A stretch of 64,000 bases of DNA from Novosphingobium sp. B1 (lineage in GTDB: Bacteria; Pseudomonadota; Alphaproteobacteria; Sphingomonadales; Sphingomonadaceae): contig NZ_FWXL01000004.1 of NCBI RefSeq assembly GCF_900176395.1, forward strand, positions 1-64,000. Reading direction: 5' to 3'. Positions 44,316 to 53,415 of this stretch are shown piece by piece; the first letter of the stretch is position 1, and each line of letters starts with the position of its first letter. The notes under the pieces are model-generated. The model did no database searches. It had not been told where the DNA came from and saw only the letters and a program-made list of their open reading frames with translations. The translations under genes and the position numbers were made by a program.

Positions 44316-45200
44316 TTAGCGCGGGTTTAGGGTCACGTCCATGCGGAAGCTGCGCGTTGCGCCGGGATCGAGCAGGACAACGCCGGGCTTTTCGCGGAAA
44401 TCACCGGAGAACCCTTCAGGATCGGCATGGCCCTGCCACGGCTCGATGCAGACATAGCGTGCGCCCGGCACCTGCCAGACGCCGAGCGAAGTCGTGTCCG
44501 GGAAGGCAATGTCGAGCGAACTGCCGCCATCCGCTCCGTACGACAGCGAAGTGCTGGAGAGACGATCCCAGATCAGCGCATCGGCGCGGAACAGGTCCTC
44601 GTGCAGCGCAAGCTCGCGGCCCTTGACCGGGCTCAGGATCAGGTCCGGGAGCAGAACCCCGGTACCTGGCGCGACCTGCCGCAAGGCTTCGGGCTCTTCG
44701 GCCTCGAAAACCAGCTTGTGCGCGTGCTTCGCCGCACCACCCGGCAGCGGCCAGGCAAAGGCGGGGTGAAAGCCGAAACTGAACGGCAAGGCATCCGTGT
44801 TCGGATTGAATACGCTGACCTGTGTGTGCAGCGTCATTCCCTCGACCCGGTAAAGCACTTCGAGGACGAAGCCGAAGGGATAGGCCGCGCGGGTTGCCGG
44901 CGAATCGGTCAGCCGGAAGCGGGCCTCCGTTTCCTCGACATGGACCGGGGCAAAGGCGCTGCGGCGGGCAAAGCCATGCTTGGGCATGGAATGCTCCTGC
45001 CCACCCAGCCTCAGCGTGTCACCGCTCAATGCGCCGACAATCGGAAACAGCAGCGGGGCATGGCCCGACCAGAAGGCCGGGTCAGCATCGGTCATGTATT
45101 CTGCGCCCTCAGCATCGGTCAGCGACCACAGCTCTGCGCCGAGCGGATTGATCCGCGCAGTCAGCTTGTCGCTGCCGATGATGACGAACTCGTCGCTCAT
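44316..45200 (-). CDS. Aldose 1-epimerase-family protein (LacX/YeaD type)
   Basis: 294 residues with galactose-mutarotase beta-sandwich features: PLGAELWSLTDAEG, PLLFPIVGAL, SMPKHGFARR (a likely catalytic His), FGFHPAFAWPLP (second His) and YVCIEPWQGHAD with the candidate base Glu. It overlaps the pheT end by 4 nt, so it may be cotranscribed with pheST. Sugar specificity is unknown. Confidence 0.84.
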   Translation of the reverse strand: MSDEFVIIGSDKLTARINPLGAELWSLTDAEGAEYMTDADPAFWSGHAPLLFPIVGALSGDTLRLGGQEHSMPKHGFARRSAFAPVHVEETEARFRLTDSPATRAAYPFGFVLEVLYRVEGMTLHTQVSVFNPNTDALPFSFGFHPAFAWPLPGGAAKHAHKLVFEAEEPEALRQVAPGTGVLLPDLILSPVKGRELALHEDLFRADALIWDRLSSTSLSYGADGGSSLDIAFPDTTSLGVWQVPGARYVCIEPWQGHADPEGFSGDFREKPGVVLLDPGATRSFRMDVTLNPR

Positions 45201-47587
45201 CCGCGCAGAACGGCCCCAAGCTTGGCAGCGGCAGCCACCACCTTGTCCGAAATCGCCTTGAGCCCCGCTTCATCGAACGACTTTTCAGTGGGCTGCAGCG
45301 TCACTTCGATGGCCAGGCTCTTCTGGCCCTCGGGCACGCCCACCCCGCGGAAATCGTCAAAGATCCGAGCCGAAACGATCGCCTGCTTGTCCGCACCCTT
45401 CACCGCGCGCAGCAGATCGCCTGCCGGGACCGAGACCGGGACCAGGAACGCGAAATCGCGCGTCACGGCCTGCAGCGCGGGCGGCGCGAAGTGCGGGCGG
45501 GCGAACTGGCCCGGCCCCTTGCGCGGCGGAATACGATCGAGGAACAGTTCGACCACGGCCACCGGACCATCGAGATCGAAGGCCTTGGCTGTCGAGGGAT
45601 GCAGCATACCAAAGCGCGCCAGCACCTGCTTGGGCCCAAGGCGCAGCGTGGCCGACTGGCCGGGGTGGAACTGGCTGCCAGCCTCGCCCATCACCTGCAG
45701 GTTGTCGACCGGAGCGCCAGCCTCGCCCAACAGCGCCAGTGCTTCGGCCTTGGCGTCAAACGCGTCGAACGGCTTGGCCTTGCCAGTCGCCCAACCGCGC
45801 GAAACCGCTTCACCGGCAAGTACCACGGCAAGGCTCAGCTTCTCGTCGCTCGCGCCATTGGCACCACGGAAATAGCGGCGGCCGATCTCGAACAGGCGAA
45901 CCGAGGTGGCGCCACGATGGAGGTTGCGCTGTGCGGCCGAAAGCAGGCCCGGCAGCAGCGACGGGCGCATGACCTTGAGGTCTTCCGAAATCGGATTGGC
46001 CAGCGCCCAGGTTTCCTCGCCATCGGCAAAGTGCGCGGCTTCCTTTTCGGGGAGGAACGACCAGGTGATCGCCTCGTGCAGGCCTCGCGAGGCAGCGGCA
46101 CGGCGCACCCGGCGCTCGAGCGTCTGCACCGCCGTTGCCGTCGGCTTGGCGACGCCATCAGCGCGTGGCAGCGGGGTGGAAGGCACAGCGTCCAGGCCAT
46201 GGACGCGGATCACTTCCTCGACGATGTCGGGCGCGCCGTCGACGTCGGGGCGCCAGCTCGGCACGGTCACGATCCAGTCGTCGGCCACTTCGAAACCAAG
46301 CGCGGCAAGAATGCGCTTCTGTTCGCCATTGGCGACGTCGATGCCGCCAAGGTTGCCGGCCAGCGCGGAATCATAGGCCACCGTCTTGCGCGCCAGCGGC
46401 GGCTGCCCTGCACGGACCACTTCGCTCGCCTCGCCACCGCAGATCTCGAGGATCAGCCCGGTCAGCAGATCGAGGCCGGTATCGAGGAACGCCGGATCGA
46501 CGCCGCGTTCGAAACGCCCGCGCGCGTCGGAGGTCAGCGAGAGGGCCTGCCCGGTGCGGGCGATGGAAGCGGGATCGAAGTAGGCGACTTCGAGCAGCAC
46601 ATCGGTCGTCTCGTCCGAGCAGCCCGAGTGTTCGCCGCCCATGATTCCGGCGATGTCATGCACGCCGGCATCGTCGGCAATCACCGTCATCCAAGGCTGA
46701 AGCGCGTATTCCTTGCCGTTGAGCGCCAGACAGGTCTCGCCCTCGCGCGCCTTGCGCGCCACGACCGCGCCCGAAAGCTTGGCCATGTCGTAGGCATGGG
46801 CCGGACGGCCATAGCCCAACATCACGTAGTTGGTGATGTCCACCAGCGCGGATATCGGGCGCTGCCCTGCACTCTTGAGGTAATCCTGCAGCCACTTCGG
46901 GCTGGGGCCATTCTTCACGCCGCGAATGACGCGGCCGTAAAAGGCAGGGCAGCCTTCCGGATCGTCGGTGCGCACTTCGATGGGGCATGGGAAGCTGCCC
47001 GTAACGTGTTCGGCTTCGATCGGCTTCAATACGCCAAGCCCCGCCGCCGCCAGATCGCGGGCGATGCCGTGGACGCCCATGCAGTCCGGGCGGTTGGGCG
47101 TGATCGCCACGTCGAACACCGGGTCCGAACCGAGATAGTCTGCAAAGGTCGTCCCCACCGGCGCGTCCTCGGGCAGTTCGATGATGCCGTCATGCTCTTC
47201 GCCAAGGCCAAGTTCACGCGTCGAGCACATCATGCCGTTGGATTCGACACCGCGGATGGCGGACTTGCGCAGTTCCATGCCGTTGGCCGGGACCACTGCA
47301 CCGGGCAGGCCGAGCACGCCGACCAGCCCTGCGCGCGCGTTGGGCGCGCCGCACACGACCTGAAGCGGATTGCCATCACCCAGATCAACCGAAAGCACCT
47401 GCAGCTTGTCGGCCTGCGGGTGCTTCTCTGCCGTCACCACGCGGGCGACGCGAAAGCTCTTGAGCGCCGCCGAGGCATCCTCGACGCCTTCTATCTCGAG
47501 ACCGAGCGAGGTCAGCTTTTCGGCGATGGTGCGGGCGTCGGCCTTGGTATCGAGGACCGACTTCAACCACGAGAGCGAGAACTTCAC
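45197..47587 (-). CDS. pheT: Phenylalanine-tRNA ligase beta subunit
   Basis: Beta chain of the alpha2-beta2 PheRS. The GTG at 47587 starts [12 protein letters not shown], the standard N-terminus, giving 796 residues. The tRNA-binding EMAP-like domain ([12 protein letters not shown]) is near residue 45, B3/4 editing with AYDMAKLSG and the FDX-ACB domain at the C-terminus ([17 protein letters not shown]). Overlaps the pheS stop by 4 nt. Confidence 0.95.
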   Translation of the reverse strand: MKFSLSWLKSVLDTKADARTIAEKLTSLGLEIEGVEDASAALKSFRVARVVTAEKHPQADKLQVLSVDLGDGNPLQVVCGAPNARAGLVGVLGLPGAVVPANGMELRKSAIRGVESNGMMCSTRELGLGEEHDGIIELPEDAPVGTTFADYLGSDPVFDVAITPNRPDCMGVHGIARDLAAAGLGVLKPIEAEHVTGSFPCPIEVRTDDPEGCPAFYGRVIRGVKNGPSPKWLQDYLKSAGQRPISALVDITNYVMLGYGRPAHAYDMAKLSGAVVARKAREGETCLALNGKEYALQPWMTVIADDAGVHDIAGIMGGEHSGCSDETTDVLLEVAYFDPASIARTGQALSLTSDARGRFERGVDPAFLDTGLDLLTGLILEICGGEASEVVRAGQPPLARKTVAYDSALAGNLGGIDVANGEQKRILAALGFEVADDWIVTVPSWRPDVDGAPDIVEEVIRVHGLDAVPSTPLPRADGVAKPTATAVQTLERRVRRAAASRGLHEAITWSFLPEKEAAHFADGEETWALANPISEDLKVMRPSLLPGLLSAAQRNLHRGATSVRLFEIGRRYFRGANGASDEKLSLAVVLAGEAVSRGWATGKAKPFDAFDAKAEALALLGEAGAPVDNLQVMGEAGSQFHPGQSATLRLGPKQVLARFGMLHPSTAKAFDLDGPVAVVELFLDRIPPRKGPGQFARPHFAPPALQAVTRDFAFLVPVSVPAGDLLRAVKGADKQAIVSARIFDDFRGVGVPEGQKSLAIEVTLQPTEKSFDEAGLKAISDKVVAAAAKLGAVLRG

Positions 47588-48684
47588 GAACGTACTCCAA
47601 CACCGCCGGAAAGGGTCGGCACGTCGAGCGCGCCGAAACCGTAGTGGCCAAGCCACCGCACATCGCCATCGAAGAAGGCGCGCAGGTCGTCCATGCCGTA
47701 CTTGAGCATGGCGAGGCGATCGACGCCGGTGCCGAAGGCAAAGCCCTGCCATTCATCGGGATCGAGCCCGCCGAATTCGATCACCTTGCGGTTGACCATG
47801 CCGGAGCCCAGCACTTCCATCCAGCCGCCGTTCTCGGCATCGCCGCTGCCGCCGACGACGCGCTTGCCATTGATCAGCGTGTAGCCGACGTCGACCTCGA
47901 CCGAGGGCTCGGTGAAGGGGAAGTAGCTCGGGCGCAGGCGCAGGACGATGTCGTCACGCTCGAAGAAGGCCTTGAGAAAGGTTTCCAGCGTCCACTTGAG
48001 ATGGCCGAGGTGGATGCCCTTGTCGATGACGAGGCCTTCGATCTGGTGGAACATCGGCGTATGCGTCGCGTCCGAATCCGAACGGTAGACCCGGCCCGGT
48101 GCGATGATGCGGATCGGCGCGCCCTGCGCGATCATCGAGCGGATCTGCACGGGGGAAGTGTGCGTGCGCAGCAGCATGTCACGGCCTTCTGCGTCCTTGT
48201 CGGGGAAGTAGAAGGTATCGTGCATCGCGCGGGCAGGATGGGTTTCGGGCATGTTGAGCGCGGTGAAATTGTGCCAGTCGTCCTCGATCTCGGGACCGCT
48301 GGCCACGGCAAAGCCCATGTCGGCGAAGATCTCGGCCAGCTCGTCCATGACCTGGCTGACCGGGTGGACCGAACCCTTGGGTGCCTGCGGCGCGGGCAGC
48401 GAGAGATCGACTGTTTCGGCTACAAGGCGTGCTTCGAGCGCAGCGCTCTCCAGCGCGCCCTTGCGGTCCGCTAGCGCGGCAGTGACGGTTTCGCGCGCGG
48501 CGTGGATCTTTGGACCTTCGCTCTGGCGCTGGTCCGGCGTCATCCCGCCCAGCGACTTGAGCAGGGCGCTGACCCAGCCCTGCTTGCCGAGCGCGGAGAC
48601 ACGGATCGTCTCCACCGCTTCGGGCGTGGCAGCTTGCGCAATGGCCGCGAGCGTTTCGGCCTGCTGTTGATCGAGGTTTTCCAT
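47584..48684 (-). CDS. pheS: Phenylalanine-tRNA ligase alpha subunit
   Basis: Catalytic chain. 366 residues from the ATG at 48684: an N-terminal coiled region, then class II motifs: motif 2 [27 protein letters not shown], and motif 3 [24 protein letters not shown]. Coupled to pheT by a 4-nt overlap. No attenuator or T-box could be picked out in the short upstream gap. Confidence 0.96.
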   Translation of the reverse strand: MENLDQQQAETLAAIAQAATPEAVETIRVSALGKQGWVSALLKSLGGMTPDQRQSEGPKIHAARETVTAALADRKGALESAALEARLVAETVDLSLPAPQAPKGSVHPVSQVMDELAEIFADMGFAVASGPEIEDDWHNFTALNMPETHPARAMHDTFYFPDKDAEGRDMLLRTHTSPVQIRSMIAQGAPIRIIAPGRVYRSDSDATHTPMFHQIEGLVIDKGIHLGHLKWTLETFLKAFFERDDIVLRLRPSYFPFTEPSVEVDVGYTLINGKRVVGGSGDAENGGWMEVLGSGMVNRKVIEFGGLDPDEWQGFAFGTGVDRLAMLKYGMDDLRAFFDGDVRWLGHYGFGALDVPTLSGGVGVRS

Positions 48685-48729
48685 GGCGCAAGCCGCTAGC
48701 CGCAAATGCGTGCGAATCAAAGTCTCGAG

Positions 48730-49620
48730 TTACGAGCGCGCCAGCGTCGTTGGGGGGGTATGCAATGCTTGCACGGCAGCGCCCAGAAACTCCTGCCGCG
48801 CGCGCATCACTTCCTGCAGCACCGGCTTGGGGCAATGGGCATATTCGCGCGGGCTCATGCCCATGAAGCGGTGGAAGTCGCGCACGAACTGCGCCTGATC
48901 GTGATAATGCCCGTCGATCGCGCCGATCCACTTGAGCGAGGGATCAAGCATGTATTGCACAAGGCTGCGCATGAAGCGCTGCCGCCGCAGCAGCAGGCGT
49001 GGCGCAAATCCGAAATGCTTGCGGCACAGGCGCTCGACCGTGTGGGTTGGCAGATGTGTCGCCTCGGCCATTTCGCTTACCGTCGCGATATCCGGATTGA
49101 CGAGAGCGGCGTGACAGGCGGCGATGCGGGGATCGTCATCGAAGCCTGCAGCCAGGGACTGTTCGAAGAAACGCGTTATGCGGCCCAGCTCGGCCTGCTC
49201 GTCCGGCACATTGTTGAAGACCGTTGCGGCGAGCCTCCGAAACGGCGCCAGAAACGGCTCGGCAGCGACATCGTAGATGCGGTCCGCATGTGCGTTAGCG
49301 GGCTGGCGGACAAAGCGCGCCCAGCCCAGCGGCAGCAGGCCGATGCCCCAGATTCGCGTGATCCCGGTCGTGAACTCGAGCGTCGTGCTGGTGGGGCCGG
49401 TGGCGTTTGCCTGCACGCCCTTGAAGGGCGGCTGTCCCGGCAGTTGCGAATCCGGAAAGTCACCCTGATAGATTCGGATGTTTGCCCACTCGGGGTGCAG
49501 GTGATCGGTCACGCGGCCTTGGGCCACATCGATCTCGGTCAGGTAGAATGTCGTGAAATAGCGCTGCATCGGCGCTGGTGGCCGATGGAACCGAACCCGG
49601 ACTGTGCAGTCCCCGGTCAA
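48730..49620 (-). CDS. AraC-family transcriptional regulator
   Basis: C-terminal AraC/XylS helix-turn-helix (VSEMAEATHLPTHTVERL, then the second HTH with SLKWIGAIDGHYHDQAQFVRDF and FMGMSPREY). The N-terminal effector domain is unclassified. A TTG at 49620 with AGGGG upstream would include VRVRFHRPP, which looks like part of the family; the ATG at 49569 is the shorter choice. About 296 residues. No operon partner. Confidence 0.8.
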   Translation of the reverse strand: MTGDCTVRVRFHRPPAPMQRYFTTFYLTEIDVAQGRVTDHLHPEWANIRIYQGDFPDSQLPGQPPFKGVQANATGPTSTTLEFTTGITRIWGIGLLPLGWARFVRQPANAHADRIYDVAAEPFLAPFRRLAATVFNNVPDEQAELGRITRFFEQSLAAGFDDDPRIAACHAALVNPDIATVSEMAEATHLPTHTVERLCRKHFGFAPRLLLRRQRFMRSLVQYMLDPSLKWIGAIDGHYHDQAQFVRDFHRFMGMSPREYAHCPKPVLQEVMRARQEFLGAAVQALHTPPTTLARS

Positions 49621-49695
49621 GATTTGCGCGCCCCTGTTTACTTTAGTTATGCAATGTTCACGCTCACCCTGCACCGCACTTGCGCGAATCGCAAC

Positions 49696-49728
49696 GAAAA
49701 AGGGCGGCTCCCGAAGGAACCGCCCTTT
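49696..49728 (-). terminator. Intrinsic terminator of the rpmI-rplT operon
   Basis: On the minus strand AAAGGGCGGTTCC-TTCG-GGAGCCGCCCTTT forms a stem of about 13 bp with a UUCG tetraloop and one G-U pair, followed by TT. It lies just after rplT and before the AraC gene start. Confidence 0.85.
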
Positions 49729-49754
49729 TGTTCGTTCTGCTTCCGCGATGCCGA

Positions 49755-50117
49755 TCAGGCGGCGGGCAGAGCAGCCTTCGCCTGGGCGATGACGGCGGTG
49801 AAGATCGCACCTTCGTTCATCGCGAGGTCGGCCATGGTCTTGCGATCGAGTTCGATCCCGGCAAGCTTGGTGCCGTGGATGAACTGCGAGTAGGTCAGGC
49901 CTTCGGCGCGGACCGCAGCGTTGATGCGCTGGATCCACAGAGCGCGGAAGGAGCGCTTCTTAACCTTGCGGTCACGATAGGCGTACTGGCCAGCCTTTTC
50001 GACGGCCTGACGGGCAACGCGAATGGTGTTCTTGCGACGGCCGCGATAGCCCTTCGCCTGATCCAGAATCCGCTTGTGCTTGGCTTTGGTGGTTACACCA
50101 CGCTTGATACGGCTCAT
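49755..50117 (-). CDS. rplT: 50S ribosomal protein L20
   Basis: 120-residue basic protein with the L20 signature [21 protein letters not shown] split across its N-terminal half, followed by [11 protein letters not shown] and [11 protein letters not shown]. Binds 23S rRNA early in assembly. 13 nt downstream of rpmI. Confidence 0.98.
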   Translation of the reverse strand: MSRIKRGVTTKAKHKRILDQAKGYRGRRKNTIRVARQAVEKAGQYAYRDRKVKKRSFRALWIQRINAAVRAEGLTYSQFIHGTKLAGIELDRKTMADLAMNEGAIFTAVIAQAKAALPAA

Positions 50118-50130
50118 AAGTCAGCGCTCC

Positions 50131-50334
50131 TCAGTTCAGCCCGTAGGGCGCCCACTTCTTGATCACCTTCGCATCAGCGTCGGAGATCACTTCAGTGCCG
50201 CGGTTCTGGCGGATGTACTTGGCGTTGTGGCTCATCAGGCGGTGGCGCTTGCCGGCCACGCCATGCTTCACCTTGCCGGTGGCGGTGAGCTTGAAGCGCT
50301 TCTTGACGCCGCTCTTCGTCTTCATCTTGGGCAT
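50131..50334 (-). CDS. rpmI: 50S ribosomal protein L35
   Basis: 67-residue L35: [19 protein letters not shown], then [14 protein letters not shown] and [12 protein letters not shown] at 50334 starts the canonical N-terminus; infC is not upstream, unlike in E. coli. The 181 nt to metA hold the leader and promoter; I could not define either. Confidence 0.97.
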   Translation of the reverse strand: MPKMKTKSGVKKRFKLTATGKVKHGVAGKRHRLMSHNAKYIRQNRGTEVISDADAKVIKKWAPYGLN

Positions 50335-50515
50335 TTTCGTCTCCTGATTTCGACGCGTCCGATCTGCCTTGGCAGCCCTTGTGGCCAGGCCGATCATCGA
50401 ATCCGTGTCGGTTGAAGCTGGGGCCGTTAGGCGAAGCGGCGTGGAAAGGCAAGGGTGGAGAGTCCTTGTCGGGTGCGCCCCTTGCATCCGCCAAGGGCTT
50501 GCGGCACCGGCCAGC

Positions 50516-51436
50516 TCATTTCCCGATATCCGCCAGATCATATGGCGTGGTCTGGTAGGTCTCGTTCACCCAGTTTCCGAACAGCAGGTGGCCATGGCCG
50601 CGCCAGGTGTTGGCGGGCATCGCCTGAGGATCGTCTCCGGGGAAATAGTGGCGCGGCAGGTACCTGCCCTCCCCATTCTCATTGGCATCGCGCGCATATT
50701 CGCCTGCCAGCGTCAGCGTGTCGTATTCGAGATGGTTGAACATGTGCAGGGTGTTGTGGGCCGGATCATCGATCAGGCACAGGCCGGTTTCGGCACTGTC
50801 GGCAAGAACCGAAAGGCCGCGCCCCTCGGGCAGGTCTTCCCGGCGCACTTCGCTCCAGCGCGAGACCGGCACGTCGAACACGTCGGGCAGGCCTCGCATG
50901 AACGGGCTCGCAGGGGCATGGTTGATATGCCGGAATACGCCCGAAGCCTTTGTCGGCAAGGGGTGCTTGTCGATGCCGTGGAAGTGGTGAAGCGCAGCCA
51001 TCGCGCCCCAGCAAACCGACAGCGTGCGGTGGACGTTGGTCTGCGACCAGTCGAAGATACGGGCGAGCTCGTCCCAGTAACTGACCTCGGCATAGGGAAT
51101 CGTCTCGACCGGCGCGCCGGTAACGATCAGGCCGTCGTATTTCTCGGCGCGGACGTCCTCCCAAGGGCGGTAGAACGACGAAATGTGGCCAGCAGAGGTG
51201 TTCTTGCTGACGTGATCGGAGATGCGCACCAGTTCCAGCTCCACCTGCAGCGGCGTGGCGCCAAGCAGGCGCGCGATCTGCGTTTCGGTGGTGATCTTGT
51301 CGGGCATCAGATTGAGCAGGGCGATCCGCATGGGGCGGATATCCTGGCGGGCAGCCTCGGTTTCGCTCATCACGATCACGCCCTCGGCTTCCAGAGTCCG
51401 GCGGGCTGGGAGATTGTCGGCAATCCTGATCGGCAC
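50516..51436 (-). CDS. metA: Homoserine O-succinyl/acetyltransferase
   Basis: First committed step of methionine synthesis. The GTG at 51436 starts [19 protein letters not shown], the usual N-terminus, giving 306 residues. Acyl-enzyme cysteine in LSVCWGAMA, catalytic His in FNHLEYDTL, and FVNETYQ at the C-terminus. Acyl donor (succinyl- or acetyl-CoA) cannot be told from the residues I can see. The start codon is preceded by a structured leader. Confidence 0.93.
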   Translation of the reverse strand: MPIRIADNLPARRTLEAEGVIVMSETEAARQDIRPMRIALLNLMPDKITTETQIARLLGATPLQVELELVRISDHVSKNTSAGHISSFYRPWEDVRAEKYDGLIVTGAPVETIPYAEVSYWDELARIFDWSQTNVHRTLSVCWGAMAALHHFHGIDKHPLPTKASGVFRHINHAPASPFMRGLPDVFDVPVSRWSEVRREDLPEGRGLSVLADSAETGLCLIDDPAHNTLHMFNHLEYDTLTLAGEYARDANENGEGRYLPRHYFPGDDPQAMPANTWRGHGHLLFGNWVNETYQTTPYDLADIGK

Positions 51437-51442
51437 GGGGTA

Positions 51443-51472
51443 CGTCTTCCTCAAAACCTGAGGGAGAAGACG
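51443..51472 (-). promoter_or_regulatory. Hairpin sequestering the metA ribosome-binding site
   Basis: Transcript CGTCTT and AAGACG close a hairpin whose inner arm CCTCA pairs with TGAGG; the metA Shine-Dalgarno GAGGA is in the 3' arm, 11 nt before the GTG. Sequestration suggests translational control, as in small riboswitches. It does not match the SAM-II consensus I know. Confidence 0.5.
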
Positions 51473-51571
51473 CTCTTCACGGTGTCCGTGTCCGTTTGAT
51501 TGCCGGATCGGCCACATCCCCTCTCCACCTCGGCAGATCGGGTACCACCTTGCCCGGATCGGCAGGTTGGC

Positions 51572-51590
51572 GTTGGAGCGTCACTCCAAC
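51572..51590 (-). promoter_or_regulatory. Perfect stem-loop upstream in the metA leader
   Basis: GTTGGAG and CTCCAAC form a 7-bp perfect stem with a 5-nt loop, about 135 nt before the metA start. It lacks a T run, so may be part of a structured leader or an operator. The 314-nt gap 51437-51750 between metA and bfd holds these two elements and the bfd promoter, with no gene seen. Confidence 0.4.
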
Positions 51591-51702
51591 TCTCGATGTA
51601 GGACGACAGATAGAGTGCACATGTAAGCATTGCAACCGGGCAACCATGCACTGCGGTGCGGCAAGACCGACACTGCACTTGCTATTGCGATCCACTCTCA
51701 TT

Positions 51703-51721
51703 AAAAATGCGAATCATTGGC
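51703..51721 (+). promoter_or_regulatory. Candidate Fur box upstream of bfd
   Basis: AAAAATGCGAATCATTGGC matches 13 of 19 positions of the Fur consensus GATAATGATAATCATTATC, with the AATCATT half intact. It ends 30 nt before the bfd start. Iron control of bfd is expected. Confidence 0.4.
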
Positions 51722-51750
51722 AGAAGGCTTTACCATGGAGACCGTCCGCA

Positions 51751-51927
51751 ATGTTCATCTGCATCTGCAATGCCATCCGTGAAAAGGACATCCGGGCCAC
51801 CGCCCGCTGCCACGCAGGCAACGCCGAGGAAATCTACGGCCGCATGGGTTTCAAGCCGCAGTGCCGCCAGTGCCTTGATGATGCCGAAGACGTCATCGCC
51901 GACGAGCGCGCCTGCGCCCTTGCATAA
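51751..51927 (+). CDS. bfd: Bacterioferritin-associated ferredoxin
   Basis: 58-residue [2Fe-2S] protein that reduces ferric iron stored in bacterioferritin so it can be released. Cysteines C4, C6, C38 and C41 (CIC and CRQC) match the Bfd pattern. Located 107 nt upstream of bfr in the same direction. The upstream open frame is noise; the ATG at 51751 fits the family N-terminus FICICNAI. Confidence 0.92.
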   Translation: MFICICNAIREKDIRATARCHAGNAEEIYGRMGFKPQCRQCLDDAEDVIADERACALA

Positions 51928-52034
51928 ATCCAGTGTTGCAAAGTGTTGCGTGCACCGCGTGCGAGTCGTTCGCGCTTGGTCGCACCTGCCTCGCGGCGTA
52001 ACGTCGCGCCCCTGATTACAAAGGAGCCAGCGCG

Positions 52035-52514
52035 ATGAAGGGCGATGCCAAGGTCATCGAATATCTAAACAAGGCCCTGCTCAACGAGCTGACCGCGATC
52101 AACCAGTACTGGCTGCATTACCGCCTGCTCGCCAACTGGGGCGTCAAGAAGCTGGCCGAGTACGAACGCCACGAATCGATCGACGAGATGAAGCACGCCG
52201 ACATGCTGGCGGACCGCATCCTGTTCCTCGACGGCTTGCCCAATTTCCAGGCGCTGGGTCGGCTGCGGGTGGGCGAGTCGGTCGAGGAAATCCTCAAGGC
52301 CGACCTTGCGCTGGAAATGGACGCGCTGCCCCTGCTCAAGGATGCCATCGCCCATTGCGAAAGCGCGCGCGATTTCGTCAGCCGCGATCTCTTCGCCAAG
52401 ATACTCGAAAGTGAGGAAGAGCACGTCGACGTGATCGAAAAGCAGTTCGACATGATCGAACGCATGGGGCTGGCCAACTACATCCAGCTCAACAGCGAGG
52501 CTGCAGAGGCCTAA
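52035..52514 (+). CDS. bfr: Bacterioferritin
   Basis: 24-mer iron store with haem. 159 residues: KGDAKVIEYLNKALLNELTAINQY, then DEMKHADML with the haem Met and ferroxidase Glu/His, and LESEEEHVDVIEKQ with another Glu/His pair (ferroxidase glutamates and histidines all present). RBS AAAGGAG precedes the ATG. Bfd upstream completes the store-and-release pair. Confidence 0.96.
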   Translation: MKGDAKVIEYLNKALLNELTAINQYWLHYRLLANWGVKKLAEYERHESIDEMKHADMLADRILFLDGLPNFQALGRLRVGESVEEILKADLALEMDALPLLKDAIAHCESARDFVSRDLFAKILESEEEHVDVIEKQFDMIERMGLANYIQLNSEAAEA

Positions 52515-52531
52515 GCGCGGGCGGCAGGCGC

Positions 52532-53092
52532 TCAGGCGCTGCCGGTCTGGGCCACGAGGTGCGCCGGATCGATGCCCTCGCGCTTCCACGCCTGCTGCCA
52601 GCGCCGACCGGTCGGCGTCTCGAACAGGACTTCCGGCCGGCCTTTCGCGGCGTACCAGCCGTGGCGGCGCATCTCGCCCTCAAGCTGGCCCGCGCCCCAT
52701 CCGGCATACCCCAACGCGACGAGATACCTGCTCGGCCCGCGTCCTTCGGCAATGGCCCGCAGCACGTCCATCGAGGCTGAAAGTTCGCACAGCGGGTTCA
52801 CCGTAACGCTGCCCTCGCCGCTCCAGTCGTTGGAATGAAGCACAAAGCCGCGTGCCGTCTCGACCGGCCCGCCATTGAGAATCGGCAAGTCCGGGGCGAC
52901 GCCGGGATCGATGCCGATATCTTCAAGCAGGCCGTGCAGGGTGATGCCATCGCGCACATGGCCGATGCCGATGCCCAGCGCGCCGTGCTCATCGTGAACG
53001 CACATCGCCACCACGGCATGGTCGAAACGTTCGTCGCCCATGCCGGGCATGGCCAGCAGCAGGCGTCCGGAAAGATATTCGGCTTCGCTCAT
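52532..53092 (-). CDS. YqgE/AlgH-family protein
   Basis: 186 residues, ATG 53092 (MSEAEYLSGRLLLAMPGM). AMPGMGDERFDHAVV and NDWSGEGSVTVN are family signatures, with ALGYAGWGAGQLEGE downstream. Cytoplasmic, function unclear. The FNR-type box upstream lies between this gene and the small plus-strand membrane gene, so it could control either. Confidence 0.92.
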   Translation of the reverse strand: MSEAEYLSGRLLLAMPGMGDERFDHAVVAMCVHDEHGALGIGIGHVRDGITLHGLLEDIGIDPGVAPDLPILNGGPVETARGFVLHSNDWSGEGSVTVNPLCELSASMDVLRAIAEGRGPSRYLVALGYAGWGAGQLEGEMRRHGWYAAKGRPEVLFETPTGRRWQQAWKREGIDPAHLVAQTGSA

Positions 53093-53142
53093 GCCAACAA
53101 AATAGGCATGGCGGCCATTGGTTGCGACCCCCGTCCTTCTCT

Positions 53143-53156
53143 TTGACACGCATCAA
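53143..53156. promoter_or_regulatory. FNR/FixK-type box
   Basis: TTGACACGCATCAA is TTGAC-N4-ATCAA, a full match to the FNR/FnrL-class palindrome. It lies 51 nt above the algH start and 62 nt above the small membrane gene's start. Oxygen control of the latter is likely; it is a well-known place for such boxes in alphaproteobacteria. Confidence 0.68.
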
Positions 53157-53217
53157 GGCATATTAGACTTTTCTGATGCAAAGCGACCGCGATCCCGTGT
53201 CTCGAAAGGAGCGCGAA

Positions 53218-53389
53218 ATGCTTCGCCTGATGTTCATCCTGCACACCGTCATCGCGACCACGCTCATGGGCATCGGCATCACCGCGGTGCTGGCAGCCGG
53301 CATGACCGGCTCCCGGCCCATCGTCATCGCCGCGATCGCGGGTCTTGCCGCCGCCTTTCCGGCCAGCTGGCTCGTTGCACGGCAAATGA
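53218..53389 (+). CDS. Small two-segment membrane protein with a probable 3' frameshift
   Basis: ATG 53218 after AAAGGAG. MLRLMFILHTVIATTLMGIG and a second hydrophobic stretch (IVIAAIAGLAAAFPASWLVAR) match a short alphaproteobacterial membrane family often mislabelled CTP synthetase, about 60 residues long. Here no in-frame stop follows: the frame stays open antisense through glnD. Removing one base at CGG-CAA (about 53380-53385) gives a VARK ending and the TGA at 53387-53389. A frameshift or sequence error is likely. Function is unknown. Confidence 0.5.
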
Positions 53390-53415
53390 TCAGCTGTCCG
53401 AGGCAGGCGGCAAGG

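Noticed and set aside
51437-51750. SAM-II riboswitch before metA
   Set aside because: The known conserved pseudoknot sequence was not found; only a generic RBS-sequestering hairpin is supported.
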